DNA of 64,000 bases, taken from contig NZ_KI543238.1 of the NCBI RefSeq assembly GCF_000496835.1, positions 201,984 to 265,983 of the forward strand, in the 5' to 3' direction. The stretch comes from Thalassobacillus devorans MSP14 (GTDB taxonomy: Bacteria; Bacillota; Bacilli; Bacillales; Halobacillaceae). Both the position numbers and the translations under genes were made by a program. The notes under the pieces are model-generated. The model made no database searches. It saw nothing but the letters and a program-made list of their open reading frames with translations, and was not told the origin of the DNA. Below, piece by piece: positions 10,253-18,752 of the stretch. The first letter of the stretch is position 1; each line of letters starts with the position of its first letter.

Positions 10253-11029
10253 ATGAAACTGATAAAACATAATCAAAAGGCTTGGGATAAAAAAGTGGAA
10301 GATGGAGTCGTCTATACAAAACCGGCAAGCAGAGAAACAATTGAAAAAGCGAAAGCTGGGGAGTGGGAAATAACAGTCACTACTGAAAGACCAGTACCAG
10401 GATCATGGTTTCCATCCTCTTTAAAAGGAATCAAAATTCTTTGTTTAGCTTCCGGGGGAGGGCAGCAAGCCCCTATACTGGCAGCTGCGGGTGCCGATGT
10501 ATCGGTGGTCGATATATCCGATATGCAATTGGCACAGGACAGGTTTGTGGCTGAGCGGGATGGGTTGTATCTGGAGGCGATACAAGGCGATATGGCTGAC
10601 TTGCATTTCTTTGAGGATGGTTCGTTCGATCTCATCGTCCACCCTGTTTCCAATGTATTTGTAGAAAATATATTGCCTGTATGGAAAGAGACTGCCAGGG
10701 TGTTAAAGACTGGTGGTACGCTTATATCAGGGTTTACAAATCCATTGTTATACTTATTTGATGATGAGCAGGAGGAAAAAGGTATCCTCGATGTAAAACA
10801 CTCCGTTCCATTTTCCGGTCTAACAGCAATTTCCGAAAAAGAACTACAGCGTCACCTGGATAATAATTTGACAATCGAGTTTGGTCATACACTGGAGGAC
10901 CAGGTTCAAGGCCAAATTGATGCAGGCTTTGCCATCACTGGTTTTTATGAGGATGATTTTGGTGGGAATCGACTGATCGATAACTACATCAAAACCTTTA
11001 TTGCTACAAAAGCCACCAAAATATTATAA
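10253..11029 (+). CDS. Class I SAM-dependent methyltransferase
   Basis: A 258-residue protein with a Rossmann methyltransferase core. Motif I (ILCLASGGGQQ) lies near residue 62, an acidic ribose-binding residue is in VVDIS, and FDLIVHPVSNVF matches the post-motif strand. A C-terminal cap region follows. Related to Methyltransf_11/UbiE-like small-molecule methyltransferases. The substrate cannot be read from the sequence. AAGGGAG at 10237-10243 is nine bases from the ATG at 10253 but only three from another ATG at 10247, so the later start is preferred. Confidence 0.85.
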   Translation: MKLIKHNQKAWDKKVEDGVVYTKPASRETIEKAKAGEWEITVTTERPVPGSWFPSSLKGIKILCLASGGGQQAPILAAAGADVSVVDISDMQLAQDRFVAERDGLYLEAIQGDMADLHFFEDGSFDLIVHPVSNVFVENILPVWKETARVLKTGGTLISGFTNPLLYLFDDEQEEKGILDVKHSVPFSGLTAISEKELQRHLDNNLTIEFGHTLEDQVQGQIDAGFAITGFYEDDFGGNRLIDNYIKTFIATKATKIL

Positions 11030-11127
11030 CAAATTGGATTATCGGCGCGAAATTGAAAATTATTGCGCGGGAAATAATGAATTGAGTCACTAATTTGGTT
11101 TGATTTGTCGAAGTGGAAGGAGATTAT

Positions 11128-11598
11128 ATGGGATCGCGACGGAGTTTGTACTTGTTATTGTTTATTCTCTTACTAAGCGGATGTAAGGATAGCAGTGAAG
11201 AAATTCAACAATCTCACATCCAATTTGCTTTGGATGGCGAAAGTGAACATTGGGAGATAGAAAGTTATGAGCTGCTGTATGACGGGAAGCGATATGAGGC
11301 TGGAAATGGTAAAATAACAATGAAAAATACTGATGAGTATGTTTCTGATTTCTTTTCCATCAGTATACAGGTGGTAATTGATGGAGAGAGTGAAAAAATT
11401 CAAAGCCAATCCGTATCGGGGGGCGATATGGATATCGGTGAACACCAAATTGGTACGATAAATGGAAATAGAACAGATAGTAATGAAGCTATTCATAAAG
11501 AGGACATCGATCAGATATATGCAACTGTTATTTGGCGGGACAATGAAGAGAAAAAGGATGTAAAAGAGACAATAATATTATATAAAAGTAGCACTTGA
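11128..11598 (+). CDS. Small lipoprotein of unknown function
   Basis: A 156-residue protein with a lipoprotein signal: charged start, leucine-rich stretch and lipobox LLSGC, giving a lipid-anchored cysteine near residue 18. The mature part is acidic and beta-rich with no motif I recognise. AAGGAG lies five bases before the ATG at 11128; the in-frame GTG at 11113 lies ahead of that site. It follows the methyltransferase by about 100 bases with no obvious terminator between, so the two might be co-transcribed. The gap 11599-11811 after it shows nothing I can name. Confidence 0.8.
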   Translation: MGSRRSLYLLLFILLLSGCKDSSEEIQQSHIQFALDGESEHWEIESYELLYDGKRYEAGNGKITMKNTDEYVSDFFSISIQVVIDGESEKIQSQSVSGGDMDIGEHQIGTINGNRTDSNEAIHKEDIDQIYATVIWRDNEEKKDVKETIILYKSST

Positions 11599-11811
11599 CA
11601 TTGATTGAACTCCAATATTTTTACCCGGAATGATATTGATCAATTACTCCAATGAGTAGATTGTGAAAAATTCAAATGCAGTGGGCCGGTCCTTCCTTTC
11701 ATTATCCCTTAGATGATCATCAGTTGAAAAAGGAGCCAATGTTGCCCAGACTGATAAACTAATCTACAAAGTTGAACAACTGGTTTTAATAACCAATTGC
11801 GCAGAATCAAT

Positions 11812-11849
11812 AAAAAAGCAGAGCACAGTAGGTTTTGGCTCCGCTTCGG
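11812..11849 (-). terminator. Terminator of the small membrane protein gene
   Basis: On the minus strand AAGCGGAGC pairs with GCTCTGCTT (one G-T pair) followed by TTTTTTATTG. It lies 25 bases past the stop of the minus-strand gene ending at 11874. Confidence 0.8.
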
Positions 11850-11873
11850 TTCTATCTTATCTATAGAACAACA

Positions 11874-12128
11874 TCACGCGAGGTCATGATATCGCTTTTC
11901 GTTGGACCGCCAGCTGACCCAGCCATATAAAGCCCCGGCGATCACCCCGATGACAATACGCTGCACGACATAATCAAATGTAATGCTGTCTTCCCGGAAT
12001 GCCTGGAACAGAAGGGAAACGGATACAAACACGCCTCCAAAACCAAGCAATCCATAGAGGGCTATGTATTTTCCTTTTCCTGCTTGTCTTGTTTTCTCCC
12101 ACTTAGTTTTTCTGGGCTCATCTGTCAT
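11874..12128 (-). CDS. Small two-helix membrane protein
   Basis: An 84-residue protein with a basic N-terminus (KTKWEKTRQAGKGKY) and two hydrophobic segments, about 22-42 and 54-72, the second ending in SWRSNEKR. This suggests a small integral membrane protein. I do not recognise the family. The ribosome binding site is modest (GGTGA, five bases before the ATG). It has its own terminator downstream and sits between a lipoprotein gene and a small DNA-binding protein gene on the other strand. Confidence 0.65.
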   Translation of the reverse strand: MTDEPRKTKWEKTRQAGKGKYIALYGLLGFGGVFVSVSLLFQAFREDSITFDYVVQRIVIGVIAGALYGWVSWRSNEKRYHDLA

Positions 12129-12303
12129 TTTGTCACCACTCTCTATGGGTTTGTTTCTGAATAAGGTTATTTCTATAAAGTGATTATACCAAAATGATAA
12201 AGTGATATAATATTAATAAAGGGTTTTAGATGCCACACATAGTGACTTTAGAAAACATAGGATTGATTAGTGTGATAATTTTAAAACAGGGGCAGGTGGT
12301 CGG

Positions 12304-12534
12304 ATGTATTTGACGATACAGGAAACTGCTGAATATCTGGATGTCCCAGTATCTTATATTCACAAAATGGTTTTAAAAAATAAAATAAAAACGATTGATG
12401 ATGGTTATCAGGTCTTGATTAACAAAGACCAGTTTTCAAATTATTTTGACCAAGTGGAGAAGTATCGTGCTACGATACAGGAATACTTGAGTGAGCCAAT
12501 TCCTCCTGATCCGGACATTAAAGATGAAGACTGA
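12304..12534 (+). CDS. Excisionase-like helix-turn-helix protein
   Basis: A 76-residue protein whose first 50 residues match the HTH_17/excisionase fold: LTIQETAEYLDVPVSYIHKMV followed by a wing with IKTIDDGYQVLINKDQ. Such proteins bind DNA as small MerR-like winged helices, in phage excisionases or as stand-alone regulators. No integrase or phage gene is nearby, so a stand-alone role is more likely. The tail is proline/aspartate-rich. Start ATG; GCAGGTGG lies seven bases upstream. Its own terminator follows directly. Confidence 0.75.
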   Translation: MYLTIQETAEYLDVPVSYIHKMVLKNKIKTIDDGYQVLINKDQFSNYFDQVEKYRATIQEYLSEPIPPDPDIKDED

Positions 12535-12565
12535 AAAGCAGAGCCTCCGTGCTCTGCTTTTTTAT
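12534..12565 (+). terminator. Rho-independent terminator
   Basis: AAAGCAGAG and CTCTGCTTT flank an 8-base loop and are followed by a T run. It starts at the stop codon of the helix-turn-helix gene. Confidence 0.9.
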
Positions 12566-12755
12566 TTTGGCAGAGCTTAAACTGGAACTTTATCACATTA
12601 ACGTGAAAAACTAAGGATGAGCGAGCATAAGCCACTCTATTTAACCTAAAAGAGGTTATACCTGAAATGTTACCGCTTTAATGAAGTTTGAGAAATGATT
12701 GTGCATCCTTAATAATCAGAATAATTCAATTTTAAAGGAGTGGTACATTATCAGC

Positions 12756-14141
12756 ATGACAGTAGAGAAAGAAAAAGTAGTATATTCTGTAGCGGGAGAA
12801 GAAGCAATCGGCACGTTTTCATTGATGTCACAAGAAGAGGTCAATCAGGCAATTACAAAGGCCAGTGAAGCCCAACAGTCCTGGGCCGAAACAGAGGTAT
12901 ATAAGCGAGCGGACATTCTACATAAGTGGGCCGATCGTTTACTCGAACAGCAAGAAAAAATTGGTACGTTGATATACAAAGAAGTAGGAAAAAACAAAGC
13001 TTCAGCAATGAAAGAAGTCAAACGAACAGCTGACTTAATTCGCTATACTGCTGAGGAAGGCTGCCGTATTCATGGAGACATGCTCCGTGGTGATTCATTC
13101 CGAGGTGGAAGCTCAAATAAAATAGCGATGGCGGACCGTGAGCCTCTCGGTGTCGTTTTAGCAATATCCCCATTCAACTATCCAGTTAACTTAGCCGCAT
13201 CAAAAATTGCCCCAGCATTGATTTCTGGAAATTCAGTGGTTTTTAAACCGGCATCCCAAGGCGCTCTTAGCGGCCGTCTCATGATTGATGCATTGCTTGA
13301 AACTGATATACCGGAAGATATTGTCCAACTGGTCACAGGGAAGGGATCTGAAATTGGAGACTTTATTGTTACCCATCCAGAAATCAGCATGATCACATTT
13401 ACAGGAAGCACAGAGGTCGGTCAATCCATCTCAGAAAAAGCGAAAATGGTTCCTGTGGTTCTCGAATTAGGCGGTAAAGATCCAGCAATCGTATTGGATG
13501 ATGCTGATCTGGATCTAGCTGCCGATCAAATCGTCAGCGGTGCTTATTCTTATTCCGGCCAGCGCTGTACTGCCATTAAGCGTGTATTGGTTGCTGACTC
13601 TGTCGCCGACCAGCTTTCTGAAAAAATCAAACAGAAAGTCGAAGCGCTGACAGTTGGAAATCCGGAAGACGATGCAGCTGTGACTCCGCTGATCGATGAC
13701 AAAGCAGCAGACTTTGTTCAAGGTCTGATTGATGACGCCCTTGAAAAAGGTGCAACATTAGTAACAGGTAACAAGCGCGAAGGCAAATTAATTCATCCGA
13801 CACTAATAGATGATGTTTCTTCTGATATGGATATCGCCTGGGAAGAGCCGTTCGGTCCAGTACTTCCAATCATACGAATTACGGATGAAAAAGACTTCGT
13901 AGCTCTTGCTAATCAATCTCAATATGGCTTACAGGCGAGTATTTTTACAGCAGATGTCCAAAAAGCAATGGACATTGGAGGAAAGCTTCACGTCGGCTCA
14001 GTTCAATTGAATGCAAAAACCGAACGTGGACCAGACCATTTCCCTTTCATCGGAGCGAAAAATTCGGGACTGGGTGCACAGGGCATCCGTCGGAGTATTG
14101 AATCCATGACTCGCGATAAGCTATTTGTGCTTAATATGTAA
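12756..14141 (+). CDS. gapN: Non-phosphorylating NADP-dependent glyceraldehyde-3-phosphate dehydrogenase
   Basis: An aldehyde-dehydrogenase-family enzyme oxidising glyceraldehyde-3-phosphate to 3-phosphoglycerate with NADP, yielding NADPH and bypassing ATP formation at phosphoglycerate kinase. Family evidence is strong. AISPFNYPVNLA, the catalytic glutamate in LELGGKD and cysteine in YSGQRCTAIKRVL, and WEEPFGPVLPIIR all match GapN closely. From this ATG the protein has 461 residues, slightly short at the N-terminus. The start is unclear: AAAGGAG at 12734-12740 is fifteen bases from this ATG but nine from an in-frame ATC at 12750 and six from an ATT at 12747. It stands alone with a terminator after it. 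Confidence 0.93.
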   Translation: MTVEKEKVVYSVAGEEAIGTFSLMSQEEVNQAITKASEAQQSWAETEVYKRADILHKWADRLLEQQEKIGTLIYKEVGKNKASAMKEVKRTADLIRYTAEEGCRIHGDMLRGDSFRGGSSNKIAMADREPLGVVLAISPFNYPVNLAASKIAPALISGNSVVFKPASQGALSGRLMIDALLETDIPEDIVQLVTGKGSEIGDFIVTHPEISMITFTGSTEVGQSISEKAKMVPVVLELGGKDPAIVLDDADLDLAADQIVSGAYSYSGQRCTAIKRVLVADSVADQLSEKIKQKVEALTVGNPEDDAAVTPLIDDKAADFVQGLIDDALEKGATLVTGNKREGKLIHPTLIDDVSSDMDIAWEEPFGPVLPIIRITDEKDFVALANQSQYGLQASIFTADVQKAMDIGGKLHVGSVQLNAKTERGPDHFPFIGAKNSGLGAQGIRRSIESMTRDKLFVLNM

Positions 14142-14148
14142 ATGATTA

Positions 14149-14183
14149 ACGCCAGCCGTAGTAATCTCACGGCTGGCGTCTTT
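14149..14183. terminator. Terminator between gapN and ctaG
   Basis: ACGCCAGCCG and CGGCTGGCGT form a ten-base-pair stem with a short loop, followed on the plus strand by CTTTACT. It lies between convergent genes and may serve both. Confidence 0.85.
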
Positions 14184-14190
14184 ACTCCGT

Positions 14191-14967
14191 TTAACTATTC
14201 TGCCATGTTACTTGTGCTGAACGTTTCCGTGGCCGTACCGCCCGATACCAATGCAGGCAAAGCAGGAAAATGATGATGACATCTATTAAATCGCCGCCAT
14301 AGTACATCAGCCTGCTGCCAGTCTGCGCCTGGTCAGCTGGTACTCCGGCAGGAGGGTTAGCATAAATGAATTTTGATAAAATACTATGACCCGCGACAGC
14401 TATGACCAGTACAATCGAACGGTACAGGTAGCTGCGCCGGTGCGGGATCGGGTCGATGTAGAGGAGCGAAATAGTAAATAAGTAGCCTGCTAAAAATACA
14501 TGTATGTGTATGAAAACATGTAAGAATAAGCTGTGATGCATTATCTGATACAAATTCGTCGTGTATAAGAGCCATAGACCGCCGATATTTAGTATCGTTG
14601 CTGTGACAGGATCACTTAGGATACGAATCATCGTGCTCCGGAGTATATTTGTAATTCGTCGAGCCGCTTTTACAGGAAGTGTTCTCAGAAGTAAAGTCAT
14701 GGGAGCAGCCAGCGCCATCAATAAAGGGGCCATCATTCCTAATAATAGATGACCAAGCATGTGTGCGGTGAAATTCCCATGTGCACGCTCTGCTAAAGGG
14801 CCTGCTACTGATAGAATGGCAAGGAAAATCCCAACCGTCCATAAGACACTGCGGTATAATGGCCAATGTTTGTGATGGCGGTTGGAAAAGTAGACTGCAC
14901 CCATGTACAGTCCTAGCAATAACATAAAAGGAACACTTAATATGAAAGCTGCGATCGTATTATTCAT
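14191..14967 (-). CDS. ctaG: Cytochrome c oxidase assembly factor of the CtaG family
   Basis: A 258-residue membrane protein with about seven hydrophobic helices. It has the CtaG_Bacillus-type pattern of histidines at helix ends: AHMLGHLLLGMMAP, IMHHSLFLHVFIHIHVFLAG and AVAGHSILSK. In Bacillus such proteins help assemble caa3-type cytochrome c oxidase, probably through copper handling. The start overlaps the end of the upstream DUF2243 gene by eight bases, and there is no independent ribosome binding site, so translation is coupled. No cytochrome oxidase genes lie in the window. Confidence 0.88.
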   Translation of the reverse strand: MNNTIAAFILSVPFMLLLGLYMGAVYFSNRHHKHWPLYRSVLWTVGIFLAILSVAGPLAERAHGNFTAHMLGHLLLGMMAPLLMALAAPMTLLLRTLPVKAARRITNILRSTMIRILSDPVTATILNIGGLWLLYTTNLYQIMHHSLFLHVFIHIHVFLAGYLFTISLLYIDPIPHRRSYLYRSIVLVIAVAGHSILSKFIYANPPAGVPADQAQTGSRLMYYGGDLIDVIIIFLLCLHWYRAVRPRKRSAQVTWQNS

Positions 14968-15448
14968 GGGAAAGTGGGTTAGTCACTCCTCCCGTACCCG
15001 CCTGCCGCCGTGTCTTTAACAAGATGATCGAACCGGCAATAACCATAACGATTGCGGTGATATTCCATACCAGGTCATAAGGCAGAATATTGACATTATA
15101 ACGGATTTGATGGAGCTGCATGAGTTTATGATGGACTGTCCCATCATATAATTGGAAGGCGCCCAGCCCGAGAAGTACGCCGCCCCACCATCTCGTTTTC
15201 CATAGCGCCCGCCGCCGGCGGAGATCGGCGTACATAAATAGTCCACCAATCGTCGCGAACCAGCTGAAGGCATGGAAGAAACCATCCGAGATAATTCCTA
15301 TTTGGGTAGTGGATTTATCATAAAAATGATGCCAATTCAGCAGCTGGTGGAAAACGGCTTCATCAAAGAAAGCGACAAGACCAAGTCCGAATAAAAAGCC
15401 TGACCAAAGATTTCGGCCATAATATGGATTTCGTGTGCCGTTAGCCAT
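14960..15448 (-). CDS. DUF2243 four-helix membrane protein
   Basis: A 162-residue protein with four hydrophobic helices. It has the DUF2243 pattern: GFGLVAFFDEAVFHQLLNWHHFYD in helix 1, histidines in ISDGFFHAFSW, and YDGTVHHKLMQLHQIR between helices 3 and 4. The many conserved histidines suggest metal or haem handling, but the family's function is not known to me. It is paired with CtaG by overlap, an arrangement common in Bacillaceae, which hints at a respiratory role. Start ATG with AAGGAGGATCCT just upstream. Confidence 0.87.
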   Translation of the reverse strand: MANGTRNPYYGRNLWSGFLFGLGLVAFFDEAVFHQLLNWHHFYDKSTTQIGIISDGFFHAFSWFATIGGLFMYADLRRRRALWKTRWWGGVLLGLGAFQLYDGTVHHKLMQLHQIRYNVNILPYDLVWNITAIVMVIAGSIILLKTRRQAGTGGVTNPLSHE

Positions 15449-15598
15449 AGGATCCTCCTTTTAAAGATACTCGTAATGATTTATATCCCAATTATGGAAA
15501 GACGAAACAATGAGACAAATGAATGATGACAACTTCCATATGTATTTAACATGCATATACTTTAAGAGGAGTGAAATTGAAGGGGAGGAGACATGAAC

Positions 15599-15988
15599 AT
15601 GTATCCGATCTATTATCCATATACGCCATACTACCAAGCTGGCCATGAATATTATCCATATATGCCGAGGAGGTATCCAGAAAAACCGGCCTATCCTCCA
15701 GTAGATTCCAGCCTTTTTTCTGATTCTGCAGCAGCTATGGAAAAACTACTGGATCAAGCCAGCCTTGTACTGCGCCGCCTTGCTGAATCAAAAACATTCG
15801 CCCATGACGTGATGCAGGCAGCCCAGGTTAATGATATGAAGAAAGTTGATGCCTTATTGAAGTCGACGGGCATCCATTCTGGTGTCCAAACGAAAGTGAA
15901 TCCTGATGGTATCAATTTGCAGCTTACTTCTGAAGTAGAAGGTGTCGATTGTTGTCATTTGACAATTGCGCTGAGATGGAGGATATGA
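15599..15988 (+). CDS. Small tyrosine/proline-rich protein, possibly spore-coat associated
   Basis: A 129-residue protein with a Tyr/Pro-rich N-terminus (PIYYPYTPYYQAG) and a conserved C-terminal region containing EVEGVDCCHLTIALRW. It resembles the small Bacillus YuzC/YppG-type proteins, some of which are reported from the spore coat. That assignment is from memory of the family and is tentative. GGGGAGGAG ends eight bases before the ATG at 15599; the ATG at 15593 is too close to the site. It is divergent from the DUF2243/ctaG pair. Confidence 0.65.
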   Translation: MYPIYYPYTPYYQAGHEYYPYMPRRYPEKPAYPPVDSSLFSDSAAAMEKLLDQASLVLRRLAESKTFAHDVMQAAQVNDMKKVDALLKSTGIHSGVQTKVNPDGINLQLTSEVEGVDCCHLTIALRWRI

Positions 15989-15993
15989 GAAGA

Positions 15994-16022
15994 GAGGAGC
16001 CAGGTCGTATGACTGGTTCCTC
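15994..16022 (+). terminator. Hairpin after the Tyr/Pro-rich gene
   Basis: GAGGAGCCAG and CTGGTTCCTC form a ten-base-pair stem with one G-T pair and a nine-base loop. There is no T run after it, so it is only a possible terminator. Confidence 0.45.
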
Positions 16023-16143
16023 AAAGCTTAGTAAAACAAATTAGAAGAATTTGAAACTTTTCATTATGAAACTCGTATAGTATATGGACAAGTCGTTGTA
16101 ACATGGTAGAATTTAAGATAGTACATAAAAGGGAGTAATTCAT

Positions 16144-16737
16144 ATGAAGCTCTGGTTGAGAAAAGTTTCAGTCGTATTGATTGCCATTCTTACCCTTGGT
16201 TTATATATACCACCGACTTATGCTGATGCGGAAACACCTGCGAAAAAAGAGGTGGCCTCACCGAAGGAAAAAGAAGATGACTACCTGACAGCTGATGCCG
16301 TCATCCCTGAAGAAGAAATACCCGTCGAACCATCCACGGATGATTATATCGATGTCCTGACTGAGCGCGCCAGGGAGCAGGCGGTCACAAAGCTGGGCCC
16401 TAAAATCGCGACCAAAGTGGAAGATGAATTTGCTACTGTCATCCTGCCTGGAATCGAAGAAGTGGTCACAGCTCTTTTGGAAGAATCTGAAGAGGAAGTA
16501 CCATACTATGAAATCTCAGAGCAGCCAGCGGCAGGGTATGGAGAGAAGATATTTCACCTTTCTGATTACCGGACCAAAGAGGAGATTGCCAGATTTGATG
16601 TGCGCCGGGAAAAACGGCCGGGCGAAGGATACTGGTTCAATTTTCATTATCACCTGAGCAAAGATGAATTTGAAAAGCACCATGATATCGGTGAGATCTA
16701 TTGGGATAAAAATACTCCACCAAAATGGATGGCCTGA
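16144..16737 (+). CDS. ypjP: YpjP-like exported protein
   Basis: A 197-residue protein with an N-terminal signal sequence (MKLWLRKVSVVLIAILTLG) and an acidic, low-complexity linker to about residue 60. The conserved C-terminal domain contains ILPGIEEVV, GYWFNFHYH and IYWDKNTPPKWM. These last motifs match my recollection of B. subtilis YpjP closely. The function is unknown; it is probably a cell-surface or secreted protein. Start ATG preceded by AAAGGGAG. It is a single gene with its own terminator. Confidence 0.87.
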   Translation: MKLWLRKVSVVLIAILTLGLYIPPTYADAETPAKKEVASPKEKEDDYLTADAVIPEEEIPVEPSTDDYIDVLTERAREQAVTKLGPKIATKVEDEFATVILPGIEEVVTALLEESEEEVPYYEISEQPAAGYGEKIFHLSDYRTKEEIARFDVRREKRPGEGYWFNFHYHLSKDEFEKHHDIGEIYWDKNTPPKWMA

Positions 16738-16768
16738 ACACCTTCTTCTTAAGAGGGTGTTTTTTATT
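16737..16768 (+). terminator. Rho-independent terminator of ypjP
   Basis: AACACCTTC pairs with GAGGGTGTT (one G-T pair) across a seven-base loop, followed by TTTTTATT. Confidence 0.85.
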
Positions 16769-16853
16769 AATTTTAACTGAAACGATCAATTATTAGCCTT
16801 AATCGCCTAAATCAATGAATAACTCGCCTATTTTCAGTAGATAAAGATAATCA

Positions 16854-16890
16854 AATAATAAAGCCGAGCCACAGGCCCGGCTTTATTATT
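16854..16890. terminator. Terminator overlapping the ridA stop codon
   Basis: AATAATAAAGCCG and its reverse complement form a 13-bp stem around an 11-base loop. The stop codon of the minus-strand ridA gene lies inside the stem. A and T runs on both sides allow termination in both directions. Confidence 0.85.
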
Positions 16891-17269
16891 TTTCTTTCAC
16901 AGCAATCGCTTCAATCTCCACTTTCGCACCTTTTGGCAGTTTGCTTACTTCTACTGCTGCGCGGGCAGGGTAAGGCTCGCTCAAAAAGCTGGCATATACG
17001 TCATTAACGACAGCGAAATCGTCCATGGAGTCAAGGTAGATGTTTGCTTTTGCGATATGGCTGTAATCAAGGCCAGCTTCCTCCAGGATACCTCCGAGAT
17101 TTTTCATGACCTGCTCAGCTTGCTCTTTCACATTATCTGAGACGAACTCCTGGGTGGATGGGTCAAGTGGGATCTGGCCGGAAATATAGATGACATCTCC
17201 GACATCGACAGCCTGCGAATAGGGACCGATAGCAGCCGGGGCTTTATTTGTAGCAATTGGTTTCAACAT
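16886..17269 (-). CDS. ridA: RidA family enamine/imine deaminase
   Basis: A 127-residue protein that fits the RidA/YjgF/YabJ family along its whole length. It has APAAIGPYSQAV, ISGQIPLDP, AEQVMKNL near the middle, and the terminal PARAAVEVSKLPKGAKVEIEAIA with the arginine that binds the substrate carboxylate. Such enzymes hydrolyse reactive enamine/imine intermediates released by PLP enzymes, for example from threonine and serine dehydratases. Start ATG with AAGGAG nine bases upstream. Not linked to purine or threonine genes here. Confidence 0.95.
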   Translation of the reverse strand: MLKPIATNKAPAAIGPYSQAVDVGDVIYISGQIPLDPSTQEFVSDNVKEQAEQVMKNLGGILEEAGLDYSHIAKANIYLDSMDDFAVVNDVYASFLSEPYPARAAVEVSKLPKGAKVEIEAIAVKEK

Positions 17270-17417
17270 GAATGGTCACTCCTTCTATGTATGATTAGTT
17301 CTATCCTAACATGAGTCTTAAAAATTCGGAATCGATTGACTTTGGTCCTTTAAACTCTTGTAGTGAGAAGAACGAAATGATATTTTCATATACAATAGTG
17401 TGATAGGAAGTGATTTT

Positions 17418-18620
17418 GTGGGAAACCAACAGCGTACATATAAAAATGGCTATACCTCCAAGGATAGACCTTTTTGGATGGCGATCATAGCACTTGCAGC
17501 GGCTTCGGTCATGGCTTTTTCCAACATTTATATGCTGCAGCCAATCCTGCCGATATTCACCAGGGAATTTGAGGTATCGCCTACCGCATCCAGTCTGTTA
17601 ATCTCCCTTACCATCGTTTCCTTAATCATTGGGCTGCTTGTATTTGGTTTGCTGTCCGATCGCTGGGGCAGGGTGAAACTGATGAAAGTCACCATGCTCC
17701 TCTCCATCATCCCGTTATTCATCATGCCTTTCCTGGAATCTTTCTCGCTTCTATTAATTTTGCGGTTCATACAGGGGTTCTTTGTTGCTGGATTACCGGC
17801 AGCAGCTATTGCCTATATCGGAGAGGAATTTGAACAGCGCAGCGTCCGAATCGGGATTTCTTTTTATATAGCGAGCAATGCAGTCGGCGGCATGTTCGGG
17901 AGGGTATTCGTTGGTTATATATCTGAGTTTGCTTCCTGGCAGGCTGCCTTATGGCTGCTCTTTGTATTAGAAGCGTTGTTTTTTATAGCGTTCTTAATCC
18001 TGCTGCCCGAATCGCGAAACTTTCAAACGAGCGACCTTCCTATCAAGGACGACTTGGCGGGAATGTTCATCCACTTAAAAGATAAAAACCTGATTCCTGC
18101 TTTTTATATGGGGATTGTCATACAATTAACGTTTACTGGTATCTGGACCTATTTACCATTTTACTTAAGTGATGAGCCTTTCTATTTGTCGATCGGTACG
18201 ATTACATTCGCTTATTTCGCTTATGGTTTGGGGCTTGTCAGCTCCCCTGCAGCCAGTAAATTATCCCTCTCCTTCGGTATGGCCAAGGTTGTGGTTACGA
18301 GTGTCCTTGTCATGGTTACTGGAATTCTCCTGACTGCTGTTCCGGTCGTTCCACTCATTTATGCAGGTCTCGGACTGATGTGCTTCGGTTTTTTCGTCGT
18401 CCATTCGATGGTGGCAGCTTCTGTTAATCAGGCTGCTACCCACCATAAAGGGGGAGCATCCAGTATCTATCTTGTAAGCTACTATATCGGTGTGGCTGCA
18501 GGCGGGACATTCACCGGGTTTTTATGGGGAGCAATTGGCTGGTTCGGGGTCATAGCCCTGGCCATCTTACTGGTGCCAGGGGTGGTATGGGGGCGCCGGA
18601 CATACTTACGTACCGTTTAA
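17418..18620 (+). CDS. MFS transporter, probable drug/metabolite exporter
   Basis: A 400-residue major facilitator superfamily protein with about twelve hydrophobic helices. The loop 2-3 motif LLSDRWGRVKLMK and ILRFIQGFFVAGLPAAAIAYIGEEF in helix 4 match DHA1-type exporters of the YnfM/YgaY kind. The substrate is not predictable. The start is taken as GTG 17418, because AGGAAGTGA sits just upstream of it; the GTG at 17400 lies ahead of that site. It is a single gene followed by a clear terminator. Confidence 0.88.
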   Translation: MGNQQRTYKNGYTSKDRPFWMAIIALAAASVMAFSNIYMLQPILPIFTREFEVSPTASSLLISLTIVSLIIGLLVFGLLSDRWGRVKLMKVTMLLSIIPLFIMPFLESFSLLLILRFIQGFFVAGLPAAAIAYIGEEFEQRSVRIGISFYIASNAVGGMFGRVFVGYISEFASWQAALWLLFVLEALFFIAFLILLPESRNFQTSDLPIKDDLAGMFIHLKDKNLIPAFYMGIVIQLTFTGIWTYLPFYLSDEPFYLSIGTITFAYFAYGLGLVSSPAASKLSLSFGMAKVVVTSVLVMVTGILLTAVPVVPLIYAGLGLMCFGFFVVHSMVAASVNQAATHHKGGASSIYLVSYYIGVAAGGTFTGFLWGAIGWFGVIALAILLVPGVVWGRRTYLRTV

Positions 18621-18640
18621 AACTTTATTAAAACCTATTT

Positions 18641-18676
18641 AAAATGCTCAGGTATTACGCTTGAGCATTTTATTGT
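18641..18676 (+). terminator. Rho-independent terminator of the MFS gene
   Basis: AAAATGCTCA and TGAGCATTTT flank a short loop, followed by ATTG. It directly precedes the promoter of the padR gene. Confidence 0.85.
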
Positions 18677-18704
18677 TGACCAGACGGCTAGTTATGTATA
18701 TAAT
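18676..18704 (+). promoter_or_regulatory. Strong sigma-A promoter of padR-chrA
   Basis: TTGACC and TATAAT are separated by 17 bases, close to the consensus. The -10 box ends three bases before the inverted repeat at 18707-18736. Confidence 0.85.
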
Positions 18705-18706
18705 CA

Positions 18707-18736
18707 ATATCGTATTTCGTTATCGGAATTCGATAT
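18707..18736. promoter_or_regulatory. Inverted repeat at the padR transcription start, likely PadR operator
   Basis: ATATCGTATT and AATTCGATAT are inverted with nine of ten matches and a ten-base spacer. The element covers the expected transcription start and ends just before the ribosome binding site of padR. PadR proteins usually repress their own operon through such repeats, so autoregulation is likely. Confidence 0.65.
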
Positions 18737-18752
18737 AGGGAGGGATAATTAA

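Noticed and set aside
10092-10340. Minus-strand and plus-strand ORFs around the ABC/methyltransferase gap
   Set aside because: They overlap well-supported starts of both genes and show no homology; they are frame shadows.
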